Counted from the stretch's first letter, positions 25,245-34,233 are shown. The stretch: DNA of 64,000 nt from Alkalihalobacillus sp. LMS6 (GCF_024362765.1 NZ_CP093302.1:3347564-3411563), one strand, 5' to 3'. Numbers and translations: made by a program. The notes: generated by a model from the letters alone, not told the origin.

Positions 25245-25272
25245 GAGCAGGACAACTGTCCTGCTCTTTTTT
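25245..25272 (+). terminator. Intrinsic terminator after the MarR gene
   Basis: GAGCAGGAC and GTCCTGCTC pair perfectly around AACT, followed by six T. Confidence 0.9.
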
Positions 25273-25278
25273 CCGTCG

Positions 25279-25506
25279 TTAACCCTTAGTCTTTTTCTTT
25301 TTGAATACGGCTAACGATACACCGTAAGCCATTGTTGCAGCTACAACAGCAGTTATGTATCCAGCAATCGGATAATGCGCCGTGCCTGTTTCACCAATAG
25401 TAATCCAGCCTTGCACATAAAGCATGGTCAAGACGTATCCGGAAAGAATTTGTAATAAATAAAGTAGTCCGATAAACACAGCAATAAATACGAAATACTG
25501 TTTCAT
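25279..25506 (-). CDS. Small two-helix membrane protein, unknown
   Basis: A 75-residue protein with two hydrophobic segments (FVFIAVFIGLLYLLQILSGYVL and IAGYITAVVAATMAYGVSLAVF) and a basic tail KKKKTKG. ATG at 25504-25506 is used because a GGGAGGGGGG ribosome site lies six bases upstream; a longer reading covers that site. No family recognised. Confidence 0.65.
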   Translation of the reverse strand: MKQYFVFIAVFIGLLYLLQILSGYVLTMLYVQGWITIGETGTAHYPIAGYITAVVAATMAYGVSLAVFKKKKTKG

Positions 25507-25620
25507 AATTATCCCCCCCTCCCCTCTATACGAACCCAAGACGAGAGTCGTTTCGAAATAAATCTATGTGACGGTTCTGCATGCTCGATTCACGTTGTAT
25601 ACCTCCACTAGCTTTTTAAA

Positions 25621-25925
25621 TCATCGTATCATTTTTTCATTGCGGCAAAACCTGCTCAATTCGAGCGCCCATTGAAAATAGAACATCATGCTCACAGCAA
25701 GAAAAATGGCGCTAACGCTATAGTGCCAAACCGTTGAGCTCATAACGACTAGCAAGAAGGTAAACAATAAAGCTCCTATGGCCCCACTGCCAAGCGTTGT
25801 TTCGAACGTCTCGTTAATGAGATTTGTTTCTTACAATGAGGGCATGTGATACGAAATGCCTTCGTTTGTAGCTAAGCGAAGCCACTCAATTCAGCGTTAC
25901 ACATTAGACAAATGGGTTTTTTCAT
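25621..25925 (-). pseudogene. Broken zinc-ribbon membrane protein (cxxc_20_cxxc-like)
   Basis: Starting at the ATG 25923-25925 behind AAGGGAGTG, the reading is MKKPICLMCNAELSGFA, an in-frame TAG, then LQTKAFRITCPHCKKQISLT with the second CxxC, and another stop after RLAVGP. A shift of frame then restores GSGAIGALLFTFLLVVMSS and a second membrane segment, ending CRNEKMIR. Two CxxC pairs about 20 residues apart followed by two membrane helices fit the small cxxc_20_cxxc protein family. One nonsense codon and one frameshift make it a decayed gene unless they are sequence errors. Confidence 0.7.
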
Positions 25926-26081
25926 AGTATCACTCCCTTACGTTGAAAGGATTTTTCATTAAAAAAGCGAAGTACTCTATGACGAAAGGATGATGTAGGA
26001 TGTTCATCGTAAGCGAGGATTAATTAAAAACTAGAATAAATAAAGGAAGGTGGTATAAATCAAAACGAGAATGTGAGCTGA

Positions 26082-27335
26082 ATGAACGTGAGTCGTTTTT
26101 TTATTACGATTGATTTTTCAAAGATGTGGATCCATACTTTCTTGCGCATTTTTCATGATCGCTTTAAAGAACTAGCTCTTCCCCTTGTTACGCTAGCTTT
26201 AACACAATCACCACTTGTGACAGCACTAGTCTTATTATCTCAACAAGTGGGCACAATCTTGTTTTCCATTCCAATTGGAACATGGGTGGAACGACGAAAC
26301 CCAGTCATTGTCTCTTCTTGCGGTTCAATCTTAACAGGTTTGTTTATGTTTGGGCTTGCGTATGCTGTAAGTTTAGACCAAACAAATGCGATCGTCATCA
26401 GCTTTTTATTATGTGCATTAGGCATTGTCAGCCTGTTTCATTCAACTGCCTTTCATATAATGGTTCCTAAAATCGTTGGTCGGCAGCGATTATTACGTGC
26501 ACACACCTTACTTGAAACGGCCGATGCCATTGTTACGTTACTAGGTCCTGCTTTAGGAGGCTATCTTTTAGCGACCTATGGTGCAAGCGCGACACTAGCA
26601 ATCTGTGGAGGGATTCTTTTAACAGCCTCGATATTTTTAATTTCTTTACGCTATGATTATACGAAACCTGCATTTAGAAAAAAAGAGCCTGTCAAAGCAC
26701 GTCTTCGCATGTTTGCAACTGAATCTGTTGAAGGCTTGATCTTTTTATTCGGAAATTCGGCACAGCGAGCATCCATATTGGCACTCACAACATTAGGGTT
26801 TTCAACCGTTTTTATTACGCTAACGTTAATCTTCCATGCTTCTAACACGCTCGAGTTTTCCGAACAAGCTATTGGGTTGCTGTTATCAAGCGCAGGTCTC
26901 GGAAATATCATCGGCGTATTAATTATGAACCAATTTAAACAATCCAACTGGCTCTATTTATTAGTCGTATTGTTGGTACTTTCTTCTTTAGGCGTCATGC
27001 TGCTGCTCACTGGCTCACTTTGGCTCATGTGCTTTGGTATGATTCTGTTTGATGGCGCCCTTTCCATGGGATTTGTCGTTCAAATTGCTGTGCATCAAGG
27101 TATTACCCCAGATTCATTGCTTGCACGAGTACGAAGCACAACCTATGTAATGGGTGGGGTTGTCTCCATGCTTGCAACTGTTTCATCCGGATTATTAACG
27201 GAATTGAATTCCCTAGTCGCTCTAGGATTTGGTAGCCTCATGTTGATCGTTCCAGCCTGCTTCTTACTCCGCTATCGGCACGCTGGTGTACGGCTTCATG
27301 AACTGCAGCCACTTGAAAACGTGATAACAAACTAA
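26082..27335 (+). CDS. MFS transporter (MDR-type, enterobactin-exporter-like)
   Basis: A 417-residue MFS protein with about 12 hydrophobic segments. It opens MNVSRFFITIDFSKMWIHTFLRIF and has a motif-A-like IPIGTWVERRNPVIVSS after TM2. This pattern is common in EntS-like exporters. A TGA directly precedes the ATG, so no longer start is possible. The ribosome site is weak, while a strong AAGGAAGGTGG lies about 30 bases earlier without a usable ATG, which could reflect a lost start or a short leader. Substrate unknown. Confidence 0.85.
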   Translation: MNVSRFFITIDFSKMWIHTFLRIFHDRFKELALPLVTLALTQSPLVTALVLLSQQVGTILFSIPIGTWVERRNPVIVSSCGSILTGLFMFGLAYAVSLDQTNAIVISFLLCALGIVSLFHSTAFHIMVPKIVGRQRLLRAHTLLETADAIVTLLGPALGGYLLATYGASATLAICGGILLTASIFLISLRYDYTKPAFRKKEPVKARLRMFATESVEGLIFLFGNSAQRASILALTTLGFSTVFITLTLIFHASNTLEFSEQAIGLLLSSAGLGNIIGVLIMNQFKQSNWLYLLVVLLVLSSLGVMLLLTGSLWLMCFGMILFDGALSMGFVVQIAVHQGITPDSLLARVRSTTYVMGGVVSMLATVSSGLLTELNSLVALGFGSLMLIVPACFLLRYRHAGVRLHELQPLENVITN

Positions 27336-27360
27336 AAAGGAGAGTGCTATACTCTCCTTT
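27336..27360. terminator. Bidirectional intrinsic terminator
   Basis: AAAGGAGAGT and ACTCTCCTTT pair perfectly around GCTAT. The minus strand continues into TTTTT, and the stem covers the stop of the small minus-strand gene. Confidence 0.82.
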
Positions 27361-27592
27361 GTTCAATAATGCCCCAGATGGAAAAGAGAATACCAACGAC
27401 ACCTACAATGACTGAGGTATTGAAAATGGCAGAAGAATAAACTGTCTCTCCGCTAAGAATTGTTCCAAATTCGTAAGCTGCCGGCACTTCATTACCATAG
27501 CCACCTGCTAACACCGCCGCGATTAGATAGTGCCCAACAAATAAAATCGCAGCAGCAATTATAAGTCCTGAACCAACAAGTGCTTTAACCAT
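27347..27592 (-). CDS. Small membrane protein, unknown
   Basis: An 81-residue protein with two membrane segments (ALVGSGLIIAAAILFVGHYLIAAVL and SSAIFNTSVIVGVVGILFSIWGII). ATG at 27590-27592 has GGAGGG nine bases upstream; a longer reading adds 16 residues over that site. It diverges from the Nudix gene. No family recognised. Confidence 0.65.
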   Translation of the reverse strand: MVKALVGSGLIIAAAILFVGHYLIAAVLAGGYGNEVPAAYEFGTILSGETVYSSAIFNTSVIVGVVGILFSIWGIIEQRRV

Positions 27593-27633
27593 AATCAAAA
27601 TCCCTCCGATTTTTATAATAAAAGGAGCAAACC

Positions 27634-28047
27634 ATGCCAAATCACATACCTAAACATATTATTTCCGCCGCAACCATCATCCTAAATGAAAAAAACGACA
27701 TCCTTCTAATTAAAGGGCCTAAACGAGGCTGGGAATTTCCAGGCGGACAGGTGGAAGAAGGAGAATCTTTAACCGATGCCGCCATTCGCGAGACAAAAGA
27801 AGAAACCGGTTTAGACGTGGAAATCACTAAATTTTGTGGAATCTTTCAGAACACGCGTGCATCAATTTGCAACACCCTCTATTTAGCGAACATTGTTGGT
27901 GGTGAAATGACCACAACCCCAGAAAGCTTGGAAATTGGCTTCTTCTCTATTGAAAAAGCGTTTGAAATGGTGACATACACCAACTTCCGAGAGCGAATTG
28001 AATATTGCCTTGACCCAACAAAACAACCATTCGTCATTTCGTTTTAA
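27634..28047 (+). CDS. Nudix hydrolase
   Basis: A 137-residue single-domain Nudix protein. The Nudix box is complete: GGQVEEGESLTDAAIRETKE then ETGLDV, with all metal-binding Glu. It resembles the Nudix half of the two-domain protein at 9477-10250, so the two are paralogues. It has an AAAGGAG site and converges with a small DUF4177-like gene, overlapping it by four bases. Substrate unknown. Confidence 0.9.
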   Translation: MPNHIPKHIISAATIILNEKNDILLIKGPKRGWEFPGGQVEEGESLTDAAIRETKEETGLDVEITKFCGIFQNTRASICNTLYLANIVGGEMTTTPESLEIGFFSIEKAFEMVTYTNFRERIEYCLDPTKQPFVISF

Positions 28048-28223
28048 TGGGTACGAATGAAGATCGCTAAATAGGAACTCGTCATGCCAAAGAATGTCTT
28101 GGCCGTTAATTGATCAAGCTTCCAACCGTCTTTTTCGTATTCATTGAGCGTCAATTCTAGCTGGCTTTGTTTCTTTTTCTTCGTCAGTCCGGAAGGTGAA
28201 AGTTCAACAGCTTTATAGGTCAT
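28044..28223 (-). CDS. Small DUF4177-like protein (59 residues)
   Basis: A 59-residue ORF reads MTYKAVELSPSGLTKKKKQ, then LELTLNEYEKDGWKLDQLT and FGMTSSYLAIFIRTH. The pattern of an opening beta strand, a helix with NEYEKDGWKL and a closing strand is that of DUF4177 proteins. AAAGGA lies 11 bases before the ATG. It converges with and overlaps the Nudix gene by three bases. Confidence 0.68.
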   Translation of the reverse strand: MTYKAVELSPSGLTKKKKQSQLELTLNEYEKDGWKLDQLTAKTFFGMTSSYLAIFIRTH

Positions 28224-28364
28224 AAGGGATTCAGTCCTTTTTCTTCACACTTACCCTGGAAAAAAGATCCATAAACGTTGGCTCACACGAAAAGAAAGCG
28301 TGAACAACCTTGTAGCGTAATGTATACTAAGAGTGAGAACCTTTATTTAAAGGTGGTTAAATGT

Positions 28365-29360
28365 ATGACAACAAAGAATATTCATGACGTAGCAGCTCTT
28401 GCAGGGGTGTCCATCGCTACTGTGTCTCACGTAATTAATAAGACGCGCTACGTATCGGAAAAGACAACAAATAAAGTTCTTTATGCAATGAACGAATTAA
28501 AATACCGACCAAATCACGCTGCTCGAAGCTTACGTAGCACAAAGACGAGTCGAGTAGGGCTCATTATCCCTGTCCATCCAGGAGACACATCTCGTTCTTT
28601 TTTCATGACAATTGCTGAAGGCATTGAAGAAACGTTACGTCCTAAAGGGTTTCATGTCATTATGAGCAACTCAAAAGAAAACGTCAAAAACGAAGTGGAA
28701 CAACTTCAGTTACTTGATACGCACGTCACAGATGGCATTATTCTAGCTTCAACTTGTGAAGCCCTTGATCAATTAAAGCCCTATCTAAAAGATGATCATC
28801 CTTGCGTATTAATTGATCGTGTACCAGAAGGATATACGAACGACTTTGTCAGAGTGAATACATACGATGTCACAATAGAAGCTATTAACGGTTTAAAGAA
28901 AAGAGGGTATAAAAAAATTGGTTTTGTTGGATCTACCCATACTGTAAGTACAACACGCGAACGCATGCATGCATTCCAACGCGCTACCCTCGATGATCCA
29001 TTTTCCCCCAATCGCATTTTTTTGCGGGATCCTACTTACGAGGAAGGATATAATCTAGCAAAACACCTCTTAAACAGCGATGTAGATGCTGTCTTTTTTT
29101 CAAGCAACATATTGGCAACGGGGGTGCTTCACTACCTCTCCACCCACCAAATTCAAATTCCTGAGCAACTTGCTCTCATTGTATTTGATAATACGGAATG
29201 GACAAGAATCCATTCTCCAACGATTACAGTAATTGAACAGCCAGCCTTTCAGTTAGGCGTTGAAGCAGCAACGTGTTTTCTTAACCGCATTGAACACCCT
29301 GATTCGAAAGCAATGCACATTGACATTAATCCAACGATTATTTGGCGTAATTCTTGTTAA
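28365..29360 (+). CDS. LacI family regulator of the sucrose-type operon
   Basis: A 331-residue LacI-type repressor. The helix-turn-helix and hinge are at the N-terminus (NIHDVAALAGVSIATVSHVI, then LKYRPNHAARSLRS), followed by a periplasmic-binding-like sugar domain (VGLIIPVHPGDTSRSFF, IVFDNTEWTRIHSPTITVIEQP). ATG at 28365 has AGGTGG nine bases upstream and begins the protein one residue before the HTH as in relatives. It converges with the GH32 hydrolase and permease genes and is the likely repressor of them, through the 20-bp palindrome at 32130-32149. Confidence 0.88.
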   Translation: MTTKNIHDVAALAGVSIATVSHVINKTRYVSEKTTNKVLYAMNELKYRPNHAARSLRSTKTSRVGLIIPVHPGDTSRSFFMTIAEGIEETLRPKGFHVIMSNSKENVKNEVEQLQLLDTHVTDGIILASTCEALDQLKPYLKDDHPCVLIDRVPEGYTNDFVRVNTYDVTIEAINGLKKRGYKKIGFVGSTHTVSTTRERMHAFQRATLDDPFSPNRIFLRDPTYEEGYNLAKHLLNSDVDAVFFSSNILATGVLHYLSTHQIQIPEQLALIVFDNTEWTRIHSPTITVIEQPAFQLGVEAATCFLNRIEHPDSKAMHIDINPTIIWRNSC

Positions 29361-29362
29361 CA

Positions 29363-29401
29363 AAACATGCGCCCTCATTCACGTGAATGGAGCGCATGTT
29401 T
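29363..29401. terminator. Bidirectional intrinsic terminator
   Basis: AACATGCGC pairs with GCGCATGTT, with an inner CATTCACGTGAATG palindrome. It separates the convergent LacI and GH32 genes. Confidence 0.75.
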
Positions 29402-29402
29402 A

Positions 29403-30845
29403 TTATCTAGCTAATGTCCAAATTTTCAAGTGATCTACTTGTATCAATTCTGTAGAAATGAACTCTATTCGTTCACTAGTTTGTTTTGGATAAACTCGAT
29501 TTGTCATGACTCTCTCTCCATTGTTGATAAACAATTCAACCGAGCACCTATCGATGAAAAGATGAAGTGTTAACGTATGACTCTCCGCTAACTGCGTGGT
29601 TGTCACACCAGAGACATCACCTGATTGATTTATATCCATGCGAACCTGATTCTTATTTGGATCAACAATAATTTCTGTGTATTCTTTTCCATCATCAGAT
29701 TTCAACACATGTATACAAAAAGGGGTTTCTTGATTCTTCACATTAACCTGCACGTTCATTTCAATCGCTTGTCCTTTGGTTACAGGACTCCAAGTACCAC
29801 TCATTGTAAAGCCGCTTACCTGTTCCATTTCTCTTCGCAGTGCTTGTAATTCTTCTACTGGCTCAAACCGAACCGCATTGTCCGCTGTGAGACTCACCAC
29901 GCGCGGGATTGTCATCGCACCTGCCCATCCTTCTTGTTTTGATGGGAAATCTGTACCCCACTGATCCATCCATGCAATCAAAATTCGCCTTCCTTTTTCA
30001 TCCAGAAATGTTTGGGCAGCATAAAAGTCAAGACCATCATCCATTTCTTCAAAATGATCATGAGTAAATCGTCCACTTGAATAATCCATGTCGCCGATCA
30101 TAATCAGGTTTTTTCCCTCTTCCATATTCATAGGAGAGAAAACGAGCGCATGTTTATTATGAAGCGGGAATAAGTCAGGACATTCCCACATATCGCCAAA
30201 CTCACCATTACTCTTTGCAGCCAAGCCAAGATAATCCCAGTTTGTTAGATTCTCAGAACGAAACAATGCTGCTCCTCCATGGCCATTTTCACTAGTTCCA
30301 ACGACCATATACCACTTATCTTCATAGGACCAAACCTTTGGATCACGGAAATCCGCGCTTAATGATGGAGGAGGACTTGGGATAACTGGATTATATTCTG
30401 ACTTAACAAACATCATGCCATCGTTTGATGTTGCGATGCACTGTACTTCTTTCGGCGTATTGGAGTCAACATGGCCAGTATAAATTAGTGTAAGCTTGTC
30501 TTCATAAACGACGGCACTACCTGAGAAGCAACCATATCCCTCTTTTCGTTCTCCTACTTCATAAGGCTCAGAAGGTGCTAGAGCTACGGATTCATTCTTC
30601 CAATCTACTAAATTTTCACTTGTCGCATGCCCCCAGTGCATTGGTCCCCAATCTTTTGAATACGGATGAAATTGATAAAAAAGATGGTACGTTCCGTTAT
30701 GTTGAATCAACCCGTTTGGATCGTTTAGCCATCCTACTGGTGGTGTAAAATGATAAACAGGTTCAAACGCCCGATTTACCACCTCTTTTTGTTTTTCTTG
30801 TATGTAGTCATTCGCCTTCTTAATTTCATTTAGATGGTCTCTCAT
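29403..30845 (-). CDS. Sucrose hydrolase, glycoside hydrolase family 32 (CscA/SacA-like)
   Basis: A 480-residue cytoplasmic GH32 enzyme. The nucleophile is in WLNDPNG (Asp42), RDP of FRDPKVW is the transition-state stabiliser and WECPDLF carries the acid/base Glu. A C-terminal beta-sandwich (from about 330) completes the family architecture. No signal peptide is present. It overlaps the permease gene by four bases. Because transport is by an MFS permease without phosphorylation, free sucrose or a fructo-oligosaccharide is the likely substrate, rather than sucrose-6-phosphate. This differs from the PTS route usual in Bacillus. Confidence 0.92.
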   Translation of the reverse strand: MRDHLNEIKKANDYIQEKQKEVVNRAFEPVYHFTPPVGWLNDPNGLIQHNGTYHLFYQFHPYSKDWGPMHWGHATSENLVDWKNESVALAPSEPYEVGERKEGYGCFSGSAVVYEDKLTLIYTGHVDSNTPKEVQCIATSNDGMMFVKSEYNPVIPSPPPSLSADFRDPKVWSYEDKWYMVVGTSENGHGGAALFRSENLTNWDYLGLAAKSNGEFGDMWECPDLFPLHNKHALVFSPMNMEEGKNLIMIGDMDYSSGRFTHDHFEEMDDGLDFYAAQTFLDEKGRRILIAWMDQWGTDFPSKQEGWAGAMTIPRVVSLTADNAVRFEPVEELQALRREMEQVSGFTMSGTWSPVTKGQAIEMNVQVNVKNQETPFCIHVLKSDDGKEYTEIIVDPNKNQVRMDINQSGDVSGVTTTQLAESHTLTLHLFIDRCSVELFINNGERVMTNRVYPKQTSERIEFISTELIQVDHLKIWTLAR

Positions 30846-32104
30846 GCTCGTCTCTCATCCTTTCTACTTCCTTCTCTAAAATAATTCCCCTTCATTGGTA
30901 AAGATGTATCACGCTTCAATGTAAACGCTGCAAAAATAACGAACGCCATAACAATACTTCCAAGAATATAAAAAGTCGTTTCGTAATTCGTCCGATCATA
31001 AATCGAACCCACAAGGGCTGAAAAAATGATAACACCAATCTCACTCGACACTTTAAATCCAATTAAGTAGATTGTGGCTGACAGCCTCGCATCAAAGTTA
31101 AGTGAGATGTACTTAAATACTGCAATGAGTAAAATTGGTAGCTCCACAGCATGAAGCATTTTCATGAAAGAAATACCGACTCCACTTGTTACAATTGCAG
31201 AACCAATAATTCGAAACCCCATGACTGTTCCTGCTAGAATTAAAGCTTGCTTCACACCGATTTTATGAACAATAAAAGGGGCAAGAAACAAAAATAGCGC
31301 TTCCAGAAAAACTTGAACGGAATTTAAATATCCATAAACTTGATTGCCTACCGATTGATCATTAAATTGTTCCACAAAATAAACCGGAAATAATTGTTGA
31401 TCATAGACGGTATACACACAAACTGTTCCAAAAAGGTAAACTAACAAGAACAGAAAAGTTCGACTTTTAAAAATGGATAGCAAATCATGTTTTGTAATCT
31501 GTTTCTCCTCTTTTTCTTCTTTTACGACAGCTTCATTGACCTTAAACCTCATGTTCAAAATAAAAAATGCGACACCAGCAGCAGATGCTAACCAAAAATT
31601 TAGGTGTGGGTTTATGCTCATAAGCGTTCCTGCACCAAGCGCCGCCACAGCATAACCTAACGATCCCCACATTCGCGCTTTACCAAACTCAAAATTGAAC
31701 GCACGACTTATTTTTTCCGTATACGACTCAAGGAACCCGGCTCCAGCAACAAAACCCGCTCCTAAATAGACGGCTCCCAGAACAACACCAATGTAAAAGT
31801 GGTTGACTAATAAAGGTTCGTATACGTAGATTAAAAACGGCCCAATAAAGACGAGTATCACGCTCTGAAACCAAAGCAAATGTTTCTTAACGCCCAGCTT
31901 GTCTTGAATAACGCCATAAAACAGCATAAATAATAAAGCACCGGCAGAGTTAAACGAATAAATGGTCCCTACCTGAGTCCCAGATAATTCAAGCGAATGA
32001 TTCAACCATATCGCATAAAATGACCACCAAATTGACCACGTAATAAAAAATAAAAACATATAACCTGATGAAAACCAATACTTTTGATTTCTAAATACGT
32101 TCAA
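30842..32104 (-). CDS. LacY-family oligosaccharide:H+ symporter (sucrose permease-like)
   Basis: A 420-residue MFS protein of the LacY/CscB family with 12 membrane segments. It opens FRNQKYWFSSGYMFLFFITW, like LacY's YWMFGLFFFFYFFI region, and carries FEFGKARMWGSLGYA, which matches the substrate-binding region of family members (Glu126/Arg144 area). The start is TTG with AAGGAGTG upstream. It is the first gene of the permease-hydrolase operon, directly behind the 20-bp palindromic operator. Confidence 0.88.
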   Translation of the reverse strand: MNVFRNQKYWFSSGYMFLFFITWSIWWSFYAIWLNHSLELSGTQVGTIYSFNSAGALLFMLFYGVIQDKLGVKKHLLWFQSVILVFIGPFLIYVYEPLLVNHFYIGVVLGAVYLGAGFVAGAGFLESYTEKISRAFNFEFGKARMWGSLGYAVAALGAGTLMSINPHLNFWLASAAGVAFFILNMRFKVNEAVVKEEKEEKQITKHDLLSIFKSRTFLFLLVYLFGTVCVYTVYDQQLFPVYFVEQFNDQSVGNQVYGYLNSVQVFLEALFLFLAPFIVHKIGVKQALILAGTVMGFRIIGSAIVTSGVGISFMKMLHAVELPILLIAVFKYISLNFDARLSATIYLIGFKVSSEIGVIIFSALVGSIYDRTNYETTFYILGSIVMAFVIFAAFTLKRDTSLPMKGNYFREGSRKDERRA

Positions 32105-32129
32105 CCTTCACTCCTTCTTTCTATAAGGT

Positions 32130-32149
32130 AAACGTTTACGTAAACGTTT
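32130..32149. promoter_or_regulatory. 20-bp perfect palindrome, operator of the sucrose-type operon
   Basis: AAACGTTTACGTAAACGTTT reads identically on both strands, 25 bp upstream of the permease start. Its central-CG symmetric form is that of LacI-family operators, so the convergent LacI regulator is the likely ligand. Confidence 0.85.
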
Positions 32150-32207
32150 TCTTTATTATGATCACTTGACTGAAATTTGTCAATCCTATTTCAATTCATT
32201 CTATTTC

Positions 32208-32238
32208 TTGACTTGGAGTTACTCAAGGGTGATACCTT
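32208..32238 (+). promoter_or_regulatory. MerR-type long-spacer promoter candidate upstream of the Bcr-like pump
   Basis: TTGACT is followed 19 bases later by TACCTT, with an imperfect dyad CTTGGAGTTACTCAAG in the spacer. Such a spacer with a dyad is typical of MerR-activated promoters. A 17-base reading with GATACC is also possible. No MerR gene is nearby. Confidence 0.3.
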
Positions 32239-32302
32239 TTACATACCAATGATAAAGGTGTGATGCGACATTAATCAGCCAACTCCTGCTCATCAAGTAC
32301 AG

Positions 32303-33496
32303 ATGACAAAGCCTTTCTTCTACACACTTGCGCTTTTATTAGCGTACGCTTCAATCTCAACAGATCTTTATTTGCCTGCACTTCCAGAAATGAGTGCTGC
32401 TCTTGGCACGACGCAAGGTGCATTAGAAATTACCGTCTCTACCTATCTTCTAGGTTTTGCAGTCGGTCAGCTCTTTTGGGGCCCTTTAAGCGATCGCTAT
32501 GGACGAAAGCTCCCTCTCGCGGGCGGGCTCGTTTTTTTCGTCATTGGTTCTGTAGGATGCGCCTTTTCCACTGACGTGTGGCATTTGATTGTTGGTCGAA
32601 CGGTTCAAGCCTTAGGAGCAAGCGCAAGCGTTGTGCTAGCTCGAGCGATGATACGGGATCTTTTTCAACGCGAAGAAGCAGCTCGAGTCTTGTCTACACT
32701 CACTGCAATTATGATTATTGCCCCGATGCTCGGACCAATTATCGGTGCACAACTATTATCAATCTCATCGTGGCCTATTATTTTTATTTTGTTAGCGTGC
32801 ATTGGTCTTGCCACATTGGCCTCTTTACCAAAAGTGATCCCTGAAACACTGCCATCATCTTCACGTGAACAAATCTTCCTTCTATCTACTCTGAAACACT
32901 ATTGGTTATTATGCACAAATCGCCTGTTTCTTTCTTATGCGTTGGCATGCGCTACCTTAAATGCTGGAATCTTTGCGTTTGTCGCTGGTTCCCCTTTTGC
33001 CTACATTAGTTATTACAACGTATCTCCAACTGTTTACGGGATTCTATTTGCAGTCAATTCATTAGGAATTATGGCGGTCAATATGCTTAATCGCAGACTC
33101 ATTCCTACTTACGGAGGAGACCGCCTCCTTTTAATAGGTGCGAGCTGTGCCACTATCGTAGGTGGTTTACTAGTGATAATCACAATAACTGGATATGCCA
33201 GTCTGTTCGCTTTCGCACTCTTGCTGTTTTTGTTTGTATCTTCAAGTGGCTTTATCGTTGCCAACTCCATTTCTGGAGGCCTAGCAGCGGTTCAGACTGG
33301 TACAGGTTCAGCTTCTGCACTGTTAGGGTTTGCCCAATATGGAGGAGGCATGCTTGGATCTTCTCTACTCAGTCTGTTTGCATCTGGTACACCCCTTCCC
33401 TTAGCTATCATCACTTTTCTAGCAGGAAGTGCCTGTCTTCTCGCAACACTCGTCATTGTTAAAGAGAGAAAGCGACATGTCAAAAAGGCAGCTTAA
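32303..33496 (+). CDS. Bcr/CflA family multidrug MFS transporter
   Basis: A 397-residue 12-helix MFS exporter of the DHA1/Bcr-CflA group. TM1 opens FFYTLALLLAYASISTDLYLPALPEM (motif D), the loop 2-3 motif A is FWGPLSDRYGRKLPL, and the TM4 region GRTVQALGASASVVLARAMIRD is diagnostic for Bcr/CflA. The ATG at 32303 has no clear ribosome site. An AAAGGTG lies nine bases before an in-frame ATT at 32270, so a non-standard earlier start is possible. It overlaps the convergent DUF5694 gene by four bases. Confidence 0.88.
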   Translation: MTKPFFYTLALLLAYASISTDLYLPALPEMSAALGTTQGALEITVSTYLLGFAVGQLFWGPLSDRYGRKLPLAGGLVFFVIGSVGCAFSTDVWHLIVGRTVQALGASASVVLARAMIRDLFQREEAARVLSTLTAIMIIAPMLGPIIGAQLLSISSWPIIFILLACIGLATLASLPKVIPETLPSSSREQIFLLSTLKHYWLLCTNRLFLSYALACATLNAGIFAFVAGSPFAYISYYNVSPTVYGILFAVNSLGIMAVNMLNRRLIPTYGGDRLLLIGASCATIVGGLLVIITITGYASLFAFALLLFLFVSSSGFIVANSISGGLAAVQTGTGSASALLGFAQYGGGMLGSSLLSLFASGTPLPLAIITFLAGSACLLATLVIVKERKRHVKKAA

Positions 33497-34233
33497 TTTG
33501 GCTGCCTTTTTAAATCTTCTAGCATTTGAACATTCACGAGGTCACCATCTACGAATAACTGTTTGAGCGGATAAATATGACTCGCTCCATATAAAACTAA
33601 TAGACGTTCATCTTCTCTAGCCACATCAAGAAGATGTTGATAGATTCGTAAGTTGCGATACATCCAATAATGGGTAAGCCACTCGATTCCAACGGGATCT
33701 TCATCTGAACCGATGGAAGTAAGACGTAAGTGCCCTCGATGCATCGCTTTTAGCCGCTGAAGCTCATTTAATTTATGTAGATAATCGCCAATGGGCAGAT
33801 TGGATAAATAGGCTCCCAGCTCGTCTTCCGATCTTTTAAAACCATCAAGAATTTCTTGAAATTGATCTACTTGATAGGTTGTACCGTAATGGAAAGGATC
33901 AGCATGAATCTCACCTTGCCAGTCCACCGCTTCAATCGTTGAAAGATTCATTTGTTTTGCCAACCGAAATCCAATTTGATCGATTTCACCTTTACGTAAT
34001 TCTTGCTCTCCAGAAAGATAATCTTGATAGTTTCGAGTAAGCTGCTCTTGCTTATCTTTTACAATCTCTACGCAGATTTTTGTTGGTGAAAAGGAGGCAA
34101 GCTGATTGACGAATTGCTTGATTTCATGCTGTCGACCTACTTCAAGAACGTCAAATTCATTTCCTTTCAATACGTCATCCAAATTTGACTTATCAAAGTG
34201 ATCAACACCAACAAGTAAAATGATTGGCTTCAC
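33493..34233 (-). CDS. DUF5694 domain protein
   Basis: A 246-residue protein starting IILLVGVDHFDKSNLDDV with a central LPIGDYLHKLNELQ and a closing LVLYGASHIYPLKQLF. A Gly-His-x2-Asp/Gly type start together with a GxxH end recalls TraB/ChaN-like folds, and the whole resembles the DUF5694 family. Start is GTG behind AGGAGGTAG. No signal peptide. Role unknown; there is no operon partner. Confidence 0.68.
   Translation of the reverse strand: MKPIILLVGVDHFDKSNLDDVLKGNEFDVLEVGRQHEIKQFVNQLASFSPTKICVEIVKDKQEQLTRNYQDYLSGEQELRKGEIDQIGFRLAKQMNLSTIEAVDWQGEIHADPFHYGTTYQVDQFQEILDGFKRSEDELGAYLSNLPIGDYLHKLNELQRLKAMHRGHLRLTSIGSDEDPVGIEWLTHYWMYRNLRIYQHLLDVAREDERLLVLYGASHIYPLKQLFVDGDLVNVQMLEDLKRQPN

Noticed and set aside
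25540-25620. Possible small gene downstream of the broken zinc-ribbon gene
   Set aside because: No ORF with a ribosome site is present; the bases look like spacer.
32127-32150. CcpA (cre) site overlapping the LacI operator
   Set aside because: The GTAAACGTTTAC core lacks the TGNAANCG consensus bases, and a perfect LacI-type palindrome explains it better.
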